Part shown: in pieces, positions 1-8,109 of the stretch
Layout: every line of letters begins with the position of its first letter
How positions within the stretch are numbered: the first letter of the stretch is position 1
NCBI RefSeq assembly: GCF_002087235.1
Contig: NZ_MUIO01000090.1
Span: 1-48,740 of the forward strand
DNA length: 48,740 nucleotides
Source of the DNA: Pseudomonas floridensis
GTDB taxonomy: Bacteria > Pseudomonadota > Gammaproteobacteria > Pseudomonadales > Pseudomonadaceae
Direction: 5' to 3'
Translations under genes and position numbers: made by a program
Notes under the pieces: model-generated
Told to the model about the DNA's origin: nothing
Databases searched by the model: none
The model's input: only the letters and a program-made list of their open reading frames with translations

Positions 1-2679
1 GGCTGGGGCGTGCCGAGGCATCTCCCGTCGTTGCCTGAAGGACGCGTGCAGAGCATCAGCCCCCATCTGGGCTCACGACTGGGCATCGCCGCAGCCTCGG
101 CAGCGTCGCAACGTTTGATGAGCCTGCTGCTGCCCAACAGCGCGCTGGTGATCGAAGGCGTCCCGCAGGACTGGCTGGGGCACATGCTCGACCTCGACTT
201 CAAAAGTGCCGATGCCCACACGCTGCACGCGCGCGGCTGGGTACAGGCGCATGGCAAGGACTGGCTCCTCCAGTTGCTGGACATCAGCGATCTGATGGAA
301 GAGGCCAGTGCGGCGCGTAGCCGCCAACAGTGTCTGCGCTTCGCCGGGCAAATGGCCGAGCGGGTGCGGGTGTGCCATGTGGACCGGCTCAAGTCGGTGG
401 TGACCGAGCAGCTCGAGGAACTGGCGCAGCTTTGGCACATCCCCTGTGTCGCGCTGGTGCTGCCCGAGGCCAGTGGCGTTGGGTGGCGGGTTTATTGCCA
501 TTACAACGCGCACACCGCGCCGGAGCTGTGGCAGGCCGGTCAGCGTCTGGGCATGGCGCTCGACTCACTCGACGCCAACGTCACGCACCAGCTGTCGTTC
601 GACATGGGCGGCGCGCATTCCAGTGCGCTGCAAAGCGCCTTCGGCAATGCCGATGGGTTTCTCATGCCCCATAGCCGCGACAGCGTGGCCAAGGCCTGGC
701 TGCTGTTCGGTTTTTACGATGCCCGTGAGCAGGCACCGGATCTGGGTGAGCGTGAATGGCTGAACCTGTGCTCGGCGCTGGCCGGTCCGGTGCTGTTCCG
801 ACTGTCCGAGCAGCATAACCGTCATCACGTCGAGCGTCTGGCCGTGCTTCAGGACCTGCTCGGCACTGGTTGGTGGGAATTGTTGCCCGGCAACGACGAG
901 ATTCTGCTGGCCCCTCAGCTGGCGCGCAGTCTGCGTCTGGGTGACCGGGTCGAGAGCCTGCCGCGTCAGGACTGGCTGGCACTGATCCATCCCGCCGACC
1001 GTCAGGAACTGACCAGCCGCCTGACCCAGTTACGCGACAAGGGCACCGCCATGCTGCTCTGCGTCCGGCTGGCGCAGACCGATCCGGCTCAGGAAACGAT
1101 CTGGTTCCGGATCCAGGGCCAGGCGTTGATCAGCGGCCAGGTGCAACGCGTGCTGGGGTTCATGCTGGATGTCAGCGACATCAAGAATCAGGAAACCGAT
1201 GCGGCGGCGGCTCATGCGCGGCTGGATAACCTGATCGCCAGTTCGCCCGCGGTGATCTATGTGCAGCGCTACGACCACGGCAATCTGGAACCGACCTTCT
1301 TCAGCGACAGCCTCACGCCGTTGCTGGGCTGGACGCTGGCCGACTGCGTCGAGGGTCAACTCGCCGAATACATTCATCCTGAAGACCGCGACATCTGGTT
1401 TGAACGCAACCGGCAGTTGCTGCGCGAAGGGTTCGTCAGTCGTCGTTATCGCCTGCGCGACAGGGAAGGAAGCTATCACTGGCTGCTCGACGAAGCCCGT
1501 CTGCTGCGTGACGACCTCGGCATGCCGGTGGAGGCGGTCGGTTTGTGGCTGGATGTCACGGATGCCACGCTCGCCGCCGAGCAGGTGCGCAAGAGCGAGG
1601 AGCGCTACCGGATTCTGGTCGAGGACTCGCCCGCGATGATCTGCCGCTACACGCCGGATCTGGTGCTCAGTTTCGGCAACAAACCCTTGGCCAGCTACAT
1701 GGAATGCACGCCGGAGCAACTGACCGGTATCAATCTGGGCGACTGGCTTTCCGATGAGCAGCGTGAGGCCTTCGTCCGCCGCATCAGCCAGTTGACGCCT
1801 GAAGAACCGATGAGTACCGCAGAAATCTGCATCGAGCTGCCCGGCCGTGAATACGCCTGGTGGGTGTGGGCCGATCGCGGTGTGTTCGATGAGCAGGGCA
1901 AGTTGATCGAGATTCAGGCGGTGGGGCGCGACAACACCGACGTGCGTCGCTCGCGGATGCAGTTGAATCAGAGTGCCAAGATGGCGACCCTCGGCGAAAT
2001 GGCCACCGGGCTCGCCCACGAGATCAACCAGCCGCTCAACGTGATGCGCATGGCGGTGGTCAATGTGCTCAAGCGATTGGGCAGAGGCGATGTCGACATC
2101 GAGTACCTCACCGAAAAGCTCAATCGCATCGACTCTCAAGTGCAGCGTGCGGCGCGAGTCGTCGACCACATGCGGGTCTTCGGTCGCCGCTCGGAAATCG
2201 AAGAACAACTGTTTACCCCGGCTCAGGCCGTGGAAGGCACAGTGTCGATGCTGGCCGAGAGCATGAAAGGCAAGGGCGTGCAGTTGCGCATCGGCGAAAT
2301 GGGCGAACCCGTGCAAGTGCGCGGGCATGTCGATCAGTTGGAGCAGGTGCTGATCAACCTGATGGTCAACGCCCGCGACGCACTGTTGTCGAGGCGGGAA
2401 AAGGATCGCGATTTCGAGCCGTGGATCAGCGTCGAGATCGAGCGGGACGAAAACATCATCCGGCTTGCCGTGCAGGACAACGGCGGCGGGATCGACCCAC
2501 GTTTGCTGGAGCGGATCTTCGAGCCGTTCTTCACCACCAAACCGGTGGGCGTCGGCACCGGACTGGGGTTGTCGGTCAGTTACGGCATCGTCGATCAGAT
2601 GGGCGGCCAGTTGACCGTCAGCAACGTGGGCGAGGGCGCCCGGTTCCGCATCGAACTGCCGATCTTCAACGCCAGCTAG
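1..2679 (+). CDS. Multi-PAS sensor histidine kinase (5' end probably outside window)
   Basis: Membrane-free sensor kinase expected to autophosphorylate on histidine and pass phosphate to a response regulator, which is not in this window. The frame is open from base 1; the first usable start is GTG at 10 (889 aa from there), but the true start may lie upstream. Numbered from that GTG: a GAF/PAS-like N-terminal region to ~280, PAS-like segments at ~285-395, ~400-520 and ~535-650, then HisKA with H-box ATGLAHEINQPL (His670) and HATPase_c with N-box (Asn787), G1 DNGGG (823-827), F-box FEPFFTTK and G2 GTGLGLS (849-855). No transmembrane segment is obvious, so it is probably cytosolic. Ligand unknown. 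Its TAG stop interlocks with the stop of the convergent gene. Confidence 0.9.
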   Translation, partial: GWGVPRHLPSLPEGRVQSISPHLGSRLGIAAASAASQRLMSLLLPNSALVIEGVPQDWLGHMLDLDFKSADAHTLHARGWVQAHGKDWLLQLLDISDLMEEASAARSRQQCLRFAGQMAERVRVCHVDRLKSVVTEQLEELAQLWHIPCVALVLPEASGVGWRVYCHYNAHTAPELWQAGQRLGMALDSLDANVTHQLSFDMGGAHSSALQSAFGNADGFLMPHSRDSVAKAWLLFGFYDAREQAPDLGEREWLNLCSALAGPVLFRLSEQHNRHHVERLAVLQDLLGTGWWELLPGNDEILLAPQLARSLRLGDRVESLPRQDWLALIHPADRQELTSRLTQLRDKGTAMLLCVRLAQTDPAQETIWFRIQGQALISGQVQRVLGFMLDVSDIKNQETDAAAAHARLDNLIASSPAVIYVQRYDHGNLEPTFFSDSLTPLLGWTLADCVEGQLAEYIHPEDRDIWFERNRQLLREGFVSRRYRLRDREGSYHWLLDEARLLRDDLGMPVEAVGLWLDVTDATLAAEQVRKSEERYRILVEDSPAMICRYTPDLVLSFGNKPLASYMECTPEQLTGINLGDWLSDEQREAFVRRISQLTPEEPMSTAEICIELPGREYAWWVWADRGVFDEQGKLIEIQAVGRDNTDVRRSRMQLNQSAKMATLGEMATGLAHEINQPLNVMRMAVVNVLKRLGRGDVDIEYLTEKLNRIDSQVQRAARVVDHMRVFGRRSEIEEQLFTPAQAVEGTVSMLAESMKGKGVQLRIGEMGEPVQVRGHVDQLEQVLINLMVNARDALLSRREKDRDFEPWISVEIERDENIIRLAVQDNGGGIDPRLLERIFEPFFTTKPVGVGTGLGLSVSYGIVDQMGGQLTVSNVGEGARFRIELPIFNAS

Positions 2680-4709
2680 ATCACCAGGCTGGCCTGGCCG
2701 AAGTTGCAACTCAGGTTGGCGCCCACGTCGGCGGGGGCCAGCGTGACGCCAAGCGAGGCGAGCAATGGGTCCACCACCGAGGTCAGCAAGGGCTTGAGCG
2801 TACTCTCGACGATGCCGTCCAGCGCACTGGTCAGGCTGCTCAGCAGTGAGGCGGCACCCATGATGACGTTACCCAGCACCGTGCTGCTCGACGGTTTGTA
2901 GACATCGACTTTCACGCCTGAAACGACACCATCGAGCACGCTGCTGGGCTTGACCGAGTTCACTCCGGTGATGAAGTACGGTGAGTTGCTGATTTCCGGC
3001 AGGTTGGGCGAACTGAAGGTGGTGGTGACCACGGTGGAGGTGCCCAGCGGTGACTGATTGACCGGGTCGAAACTCAAGCCGATCCCGCCGCCGCCGAACG
3101 GCACCCTTGTCGTGCAGTTGCCCAGCAGCCCAAGGATTTTCTGGCAAGTCATGGTGCCGATGTCCAGCACCGGCAATGGCATTGCGATGATTGCGGCGGG
3201 GTCGGTGCTGGCCGGAAAGGCCGCCGCCGTGTCGATCAGTCCCAGCTTGGCGCTGAGTAACGTGGCGTCGGTGCGAACGGTCAGCGTCTTGTTGGTGTTG
3301 CTGGTGCAGGTATAAGCGCTCACGTAGCTGTCGGCGCTGGCCAGCGTCAGGCTCAGATCGATCCTCGGACCTGCGCTGGAAGAGGCGCTGGAGGTCAGAA
3401 ATTTGAAGTCTGACACCATGCAACTGTTAAGGCCCAGCGCACAGGTGGCTGACGTCACCACGCCCGCGAGGTTCAGGCTCAGGGCGCTGTTCAGAAGCGG
3501 AGTCAGGCTGCCCACCACCGAACCGGCGGTATTGGCCAGCGAAGTGATCGTGCCCAGCACCGGCAGGTTGATCGACACCAGCGCGCGCATCTGCGCAGTG
3601 CGCACGTAAATCCGGTTGGCGCCAGTCTTGGGGTTGAGCGGATCGATCTTGCCGGGATCACCTATCGCCGACAGTTGTGGCGGTTCGATGACCTGAATGC
3701 GGGTAGTGACCTGGGCCAGATTGCCGACGTTGATTTGTGTGGCTGCCGAAATGCCGTTTTTGTCGTTGGCCAGTTGCGCCAGACCCTGGACCAGGTCCAG
3801 CAGCCGCAGACTGGTGTTCAATGCGGCAATGTCGGTGCTGCCCTGCACGGCCAGCAGATCCCCCAGCAACACCGTGGTCGCCCCGGCGGCGGTCTTGACC
3901 GCCTGCAGGCCGGCGATCGTGGCCGTGGCGTTCAATGTGCCGCTGGGGTCCAGCACGTTGATGGCGCTCTGGATCAGCTGACTGACCGACACCGTGGTGT
4001 TGAGCACCTGCGTGTAGCCCACGGCGGTCAGGTTCAGGTCCAGCTTGAGTCGGTTCAGGTAGTTGAGCAGGCTCAGGTCGGTGTTGGCCAGGCCTTGCCA
4101 GTTGGCGACGCCCAGATTCAGTGTCCCGCCCAGCATGCTGCCCACGATTGGATTGAGAATCGCGGCCCTGGCACTGTCGACCGTAACTGCCGCACTGCGA
4201 ATGGTCAGTGCCGCGACCGGCGGCGTGCTGGCCGCAACGGCGGTGGCGCTGAGCTGAATGGTGGGCGAGGCGGGTGTACTGTCGAGCAAGGCTGCGATGC
4301 CGGCAGCAATGCTTCGCTGGACAGGATGCGTGACCACCACCTGGATGGCTTGCGACTGTGTGGCGTCTGCAGTGAAAACCCGGCGGCTCTGGGCATTCAC
4401 TGACAGGGTCCCGCAACTGGCCACCAGCGTACGGCCATCGCTGCCGGGTGTGAAACCGTTACGCAGTGCACTCTGGTTGGCAAAGTTGGCGGCGCTCGCG
4501 CCAGCCGCACAGGTGCCCTTGCGGCCGGCGGCTTCCAGCGCGGCGACGTCGGCAACCCGTTGCAGGGAACGTTTTTCCAGATACAGCCTGCCGCTGTCGA
4601 TGACCAACAGCGTGCACAGCAGGGCCAGCAACAGCGTCAACGCCGCCATCAGGCCAATTGCGCCGCGTTGCCGATCCTGCATCGCAGCGTAACGATTCAG
4701 GGGAGACAT
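2676..4709 (-). CDS. TadG-like (Flp pilus assembly) membrane-anchored protein
   Basis: About 677 aa. The N-terminus has the Tad_N/TadE-G arrangement: basic start, QRGAIGL, one hydrophobic helix at ~18-40, then IDSGRLYLEKRSLQRVADVAALEAA, the usual motif after the anchor of TadG proteins. The remainder is a long Ala/Ser/Thr/Leu-rich exported domain with paired cysteines. ATG at 4709 is chosen over an in-frame GTG at 4739 because AAGGAG lies 8 nt upstream of it. TadG family members are pseudopilin-like or assembly components of Flp/Tad pili, but no other tad/cpa/rcp gene is present here, so this is an orphan copy and its role is uncertain. Confidence 0.8.
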   Translation of the reverse strand: MSPLNRYAAMQDRQRGAIGLMAALTLLLALLCTLLVIDSGRLYLEKRSLQRVADVAALEAAGRKGTCAAGASAANFANQSALRNGFTPGSDGRTLVASCGTLSVNAQSRRVFTADATQSQAIQVVVTHPVQRSIAAGIAALLDSTPASPTIQLSATAVAASTPPVAALTIRSAAVTVDSARAAILNPIVGSMLGGTLNLGVANWQGLANTDLSLLNYLNRLKLDLNLTAVGYTQVLNTTVSVSQLIQSAINVLDPSGTLNATATIAGLQAVKTAAGATTVLLGDLLAVQGSTDIAALNTSLRLLDLVQGLAQLANDKNGISAATQINVGNLAQVTTRIQVIEPPQLSAIGDPGKIDPLNPKTGANRIYVRTAQMRALVSINLPVLGTITSLANTAGSVVGSLTPLLNSALSLNLAGVVTSATCALGLNSCMVSDFKFLTSSASSSAGPRIDLSLTLASADSYVSAYTCTSNTNKTLTVRTDATLLSAKLGLIDTAAAFPASTDPAAIIAMPLPVLDIGTMTCQKILGLLGNCTTRVPFGGGGIGLSFDPVNQSPLGTSTVVTTTFSSPNLPEISNSPYFITGVNSVKPSSVLDGVVSGVKVDVYKPSSSTVLGNVIMGAASLLSSLTSALDGIVESTLKPLLTSVVDPLLASLGVTLAPADVGANLSCNFGQASLVI

Positions 4710-4841
4710 CAGCACTCCTTCGGCATGGCCGTCGCTCACTCACCCGTTGCGTGGGAGTGTAGTCAACGCCTTGGAAGCGTGCTGGCGTAAACGCATCATT
4801 TGCCCGGTGAGTTCTGCGCTTTTCGCCTGACGTTCGAAACA

Positions 4842-5405
4842 CTATCGTGGCGGGTATTGCTCCAGGATTTTCGCCACAGTGGCGCGTACGGCGGTTTCCC
4901 GGTCAGTCGGATTCCCGGCGTTATCGCTGAGAATGCGCTCGGTGCTGCCGCGCCATACCAGCTTGCCATCCTTGCTGTCGAACAGGTCGATCTGCAGGGT
5001 CGATACCTTGTAATCAACACTGCGGGTTTCGGTGCTCATCGGTGCGCCCCAGTAGCCATAGCCGCCCCACGGACCCCAGCCACCCCCGTAGTTAGTGCTG
5101 ACCAGTTGCTGGCGATTCTCGACCACCAGCCAGGCTTGAACATACAAATCGGCGCGTCCGTCGGCGGGAGCTTTGCGCAGGCCGCGTTGGTCCAGCTGAT
5201 CAGTGATCGACTGACGGATACGTTGTTCGGTCAGATCGCTCTTGAGACGTGGGTCGTCCGGCTGATACTGCACGCCGGGTTCTTTCCAGCTCCAACTGCG
5301 ATAACCGCCGAAATCGCGTTGGGCGTCGAAGTCACGATTGACCTGACTGGTTTGACACGCGGTGATCAGTAGCAGACACCACAACAGGGCAAGACGGCGA
5401 AACAT
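4842..5405 (-). CDS. DUF4136 lipoprotein A
   Basis: 187-aa predicted lipoprotein: basic N-terminus, hydrophobic stretch and lipobox ITAC with acylated Cys17, followed by the DUF4136 pattern (Phe-Asp-Tyr/Trp SWxW segment, residues predicting RQSITDQL helix, aromatic/glycine-rich loop, LFDSKDGKLVWRG, C-terminal VAKILEQYPPR). The glycine/tyrosine/tryptophan loop lies around 105-122. TTTTGGAG precedes the ATG. It lies 18 nt downstream of a paralogue with the same C-terminal YPPR ending, so the two form a tandem duplicate operon. DUF4136 function is unknown; the protein should sit in the outer membrane or periplasm. Confidence 0.85.
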   Translation of the reverse strand: MFRRLALLWCLLLITACQTSQVNRDFDAQRDFGGYRSWSWKEPGVQYQPDDPRLKSDLTEQRIRQSITDQLDQRGLRKAPADGRADLYVQAWLVVENRQQLVSTNYGGGWGPWGGYGYWGAPMSTETRSVDYKVSTLQIDLFDSKDGKLVWRGSTERILSDNAGNPTDRETAVRATVAKILEQYPPR

Positions 5406-5423
5406 GGCAGTTCTCCAAAAGAA

Positions 5424-6047
5424 TTACCGGGGAGGATAAGCCGTCAGGGCCTGTTGCACGGCCTGACGTAACGCTTTGTTGCGATCTGACTGATCGTTGC
5501 CAACGCGCGCATCGGCACTGGTGCTCCAGATTGGCTGGCCGCTACGGGCATCGAACAGGCTGATGTGCACCACCATCACGCTTTCCTGGTAGGTGCGCAC
5601 CACAGGCACGGTCGCGTAACCGCCGCCGTAGCCGCGCCGATACCCGTCATAACCGCCATAGCCCAGGCCTCCACCATAATAGGGATCGTAATCCTCACGC
5701 ACTTGCCGCAGCCGGGTTTCCTGGCGCGTCGCGGCGCTGACGTAAACGTCCGCTGGCGTGCTGCGCGCAGGTCTCAGGCCGCGCTGATCCAGGCCGTTGC
5801 TCACCGCTTCGGCGACCTGTGCCGAATCCATCCAGGCGGTGCCGGGCGGTAGCTGACCATTGAGCCACGCCCAACTGCGATAGCGTCCGTAATCCCGCGG
5901 CGGCGCGGGGTAGGCGCTCAGGTCCAGCGTCTGCGCGGCCTGCGATGGCGCAGGCGGCAGGGGCAGGGAGCTGGCGACATACGGGTTGTCGCTCTGGCAG
6001 GCGCTGGTGGCCAGGAACAGGACGATCAAAGCGAGGCGGTTTTTCAT
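5424..6047 (-). CDS. DUF4136 lipoprotein B
   Basis: 207-aa paralogue of the preceding lipoprotein, first gene of the pair in transcription order. It has a signal peptide with lipobox TSAC (Cys17), a proline-rich linker, then the DUF4136 core (YRSWAWLNG, VSNGLDQRGLRP, a Tyr/Gly-rich loop at ~122-148, HISLFDARSGQPIWS, final LTAYPPR). The shared elements and the matching order show descent from one duplication. No function is established for the family. The 18-nt gap to the second copy implies co-transcription. Repeat-like Gly-Tyr composition in the loop differs between the copies, so this is the fastest diverging part. Confidence 0.85.
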   Translation of the reverse strand: MKNRLALIVLFLATSACQSDNPYVASSLPLPPAPSQAAQTLDLSAYPAPPRDYGRYRSWAWLNGQLPPGTAWMDSAQVAEAVSNGLDQRGLRPARSTPADVYVSAATRQETRLRQVREDYDPYYGGGLGYGGYDGYRRGYGGGYATVPVVRTYQESVMVVHISLFDARSGQPIWSTSADARVGNDQSDRNKALRQAVQQALTAYPPR

Positions 6048-6065
6048 GAGGATCTCCGCAGAATG

Positions 6066-6815
6066 TCAGGCTGGACGGCAAATCCAGTGCAGGTAACGAC
6101 CCAGGCCTGCAAACGCCGGATGACGTCGGTGCGCCAGTTCCATTTCAAGCAGATCGGTCAGCCCGGCCCGGGCCTGGAACTCGACCGGCATGTAGTCATG
6201 GAACACACGCACGCCGCTACAGGTTTCGACTCGCCACTGTGCTTCAAGTTGCGTCGCCAGTTCCCGAGGGTCAAGCGGCTGCTGCGGGGTCAGGCTCTGC
6301 TTTTCACCGGCCATGTCGTTGCTGCGCATCTTGCGGAAATGGCCCTTGAGCAGGTTGCGATAGATCAGCGCGTCACGGTTGTAAAACGCCAGTGACAGCC
6401 AGCCATCGGAGCGTGTCAGTCGACGCAGCACCGGCAGGATAGTGTGCGGTTCGGCCAGCCATTCCAGCACGGCATGGCAGATCACCAGATCATAGGTCCC
6501 GGTCAACCGTTCGGGCAGTTGCTGCCAGGGCGCCTGAATGAAGGTCGCGGTCTGCCCGGCTTCGACGAAACGCTGGCGGGCGCCTTCAAGCATAGGTTCA
6601 GCCGGTTCGGCGAGGGTCACGTCATGCCCCCGTTCGGCAAGCCACAACGCCATATGGCCCAGCCCCGCGCCCACATCCAACACACGAAGCGGGCGCTCAG
6701 GCAATGCTTCTTCAAGATCGGCCTGCAGCACCGCCAGGCGGATCGCACCTTTGGCACCGCCGTAGATTTTTTCAGCGAAGCGGGTCGCCAGCTGATCGAA
6801 ATGGCGGTCGCTCAC
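6066..6815 (-). CDS. cmoM: tRNA 5-carboxymethoxyuridine methyltransferase CmoM
   Basis: 249-aa class I SAM methyltransferase. SAM motif I is DVGAGLGHM at 47-55, followed by the acidic motif-II residue Glu70 and ICHAVLEWLAEP (motif IV region). The N-terminal DRHFDQLATRFAEKIYG and the GVRVFHDY segment near the C-terminus are characteristic of the CmoM (former SmtA) family, which methylates cmo5U34 in tRNA to mcmo5U. Start is GTG, overlapping the TGA of the upstream pyrophosphohydrolase gene (GTGA), so translation is probably coupled. The length matches the E. coli protein closely. Assignment is from remembered family sequence, not a search. Confidence 0.87.
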   Translation of the reverse strand: MSDRHFDQLATRFAEKIYGGAKGAIRLAVLQADLEEALPERPLRVLDVGAGLGHMALWLAERGHDVTLAEPAEPMLEGARQRFVEAGQTATFIQAPWQQLPERLTGTYDLVICHAVLEWLAEPHTILPVLRRLTRSDGWLSLAFYNRDALIYRNLLKGHFRKMRSNDMAGEKQSLTPQQPLDPRELATQLEAQWRVETCSGVRVFHDYMPVEFQARAGLTDLLEMELAHRRHPAFAGLGRYLHWICRPA

Positions 6816-7117
6816 TTGGCGAATCTCCGCTCGCTGTCAGCCAGCTTGCTGCGTACGACCTCATCCATGTCCAGCCCCAGTTCGCTGCACAACAGCAGGA
6901 GATAGAGGACGATGTCACCTACTTCCTGGCCGGCGTGAGCCAATTTTTCGGGTGGCAGTTCGCGGGACTGGTCTTCGCGCAGCCACTGGAAAATTTCCAC
7001 CAGTTCAGACATTTCCACGCTGGCGGCCATGGCCAGGTTTTTTGGGCTGTGAAACTGCTTCCAGTCGTTCTGGTCGCGGATGCGGTGCAGGCGTTGGGTC
7101 AATTCGTCGAGGTTCAT
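6812..7117 (-). CDS. MazG-like nucleotide pyrophosphohydrolase
   Basis: 101-aa all-alpha NTP pyrophosphohydrolase of the MazG-like/RS21-C6 type. The metal-binding motif ExxE...ExxD is complete: Glu35, Glu38, Glu65, Asp68. Such enzymes hydrolyse (d)NTPs to the monophosphate and PPi, typically removing modified or excess nucleotides such as dCTP derivatives. The substrate cannot be told from sequence. GAGAGCACC precedes the ATG. It ends inside the start codon of cmoM (4-nt overlap), so the two are made together. Confidence 0.88.
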   Translation of the reverse strand: MNLDELTQRLHRIRDQNDWKQFHSPKNLAMAASVEMSELVEIFQWLREDQSRELPPEKLAHAGQEVGDIVLYLLLLCSELGLDMDEVVRSKLADSERRFAK

Positions 7118-7221
7118 GGTGCTCTCCTGAAGCGCATAGCTTCAGGCGGAAGCGCCCGACAGGCAAGCGGGCGTTTGGCTTTGTTCAGCTCGCAGCCTGT
7201 TTGCCGCCTGTAACGCGCTGG

Positions 7222-8082
7222 TTATTCCACCGCAGGCTGCCAACTGCCCACCATGTGCACCAGGTCAGGCTTGCCGTCCAGACGCAGTTGGCCATGGGAG
7301 CCCGCCGCGCTGGTAAACAGCGTTACATCGCTGGGCAGACGTACCGGCTTCTGAAACTGCACGGTGATGTCCACGTTCGAGGCAGGCAGATGATCATCCA
7401 GCGCGGCCAGCGTCCGGGCCTTGAGCCACATGCCGTGGGCGATGGCACGCGGAAAGCCGAACAGCCTGGCGCTCGGTGCGCTCAGGTGAATAGGGTTGTA
7501 GTCACCCGAAACCCGCGCATATTCACGACCGATGTGTGACGGCGCCTGCCAGGTGGCGTGTTCGATGACGGGCAGGTAAGCGGGCTCGATGTGCTCATCC
7601 ATCTCGCCGTCCAGCCTGACGCCTTTGCACAGCATCGTGCTGTCTTCTTCCCAAAGCAGGCCGACACTGTCTTCGACCTGAGTGACCAGCGTGAACGTCG
7701 CACCCTTGGGATGCGGCCGCAGGTCGGTGGCCTGCACGCTGACATACAATTGGCTCACGCTGCCGAGCGGGCGGTGGATACCGATGCGGTTGGCGATGTG
7801 CACCAGACCCAGCAGCGGGAACGGAAACTCTTTGGACGTCATCAACTGCATCTGCAGCGCAAAGGCCAGCACGTGCGGATAGGTCGGAGGCAGCAGGCTG
7901 CTGTCCTTAAAACCGCAGGCCTTGCGATACGCGGCCAGCTTCTCGGCATCCACCGACACCCAACTGCGCAGGCCCAGATCAGGCAGTTGCGTACCGGTCA
8001 CCTTGCGGCGCAAAGCGGCCTGAAGAAACAGGTTCGGCAACGGTTGCAGTGCATCCAGATAGAGCCAGTGAGCCGTCATCAT
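7222..8082 (-). CDS. MaoC-family enoyl-CoA/ACP hydratase
   Basis: 286-aa protein with a C-terminal hot-dog MaoC domain. The R-hydratase signature SGDYNPIHLSAPSARLFG carries the catalytic Asp and His; AIAHGMWLKA follows. The N-terminal half looks like a degenerate second hot dog, giving the double-hot-dog length seen in HtdX/HtdZ-type hydratases. Expected reaction: hydration of trans-2-enoyl thioesters to R-3-hydroxyacyl thioesters (or the reverse). Two adjacent ATGs exist (8082 and 8079); AGGAG is 4 and 7 nt away respectively, so 8079 may be used. It sits 27 nt downstream of the FabG4-type gene in one operon. Confidence 0.87.
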   Translation of the reverse strand: MMTAHWLYLDALQPLPNLFLQAALRRKVTGTQLPDLGLRSWVSVDAEKLAAYRKACGFKDSSLLPPTYPHVLAFALQMQLMTSKEFPFPLLGLVHIANRIGIHRPLGSVSQLYVSVQATDLRPHPKGATFTLVTQVEDSVGLLWEEDSTMLCKGVRLDGEMDEHIEPAYLPVIEHATWQAPSHIGREYARVSGDYNPIHLSAPSARLFGFPRAIAHGMWLKARTLAALDDHLPASNVDITVQFQKPVRLPSDVTLFTSAAGSHGQLRLDGKPDLVHMVGSWQPAVE

Positions 8083-8109
8083 TCATCTCCTTGAACTCAA
8101 TGCAGAGTC

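Noticed and set aside
1030..2709. Long open frame antisense to the histidine kinase (about 559 codons)
   Set aside because: A by-product of high GC and codon bias; no ribosome site, no recognisable domain, and it opposes a gene with complete kinase motifs. The same applies to other long antisense frames, for example at 19651-20658 and 43348-44532.
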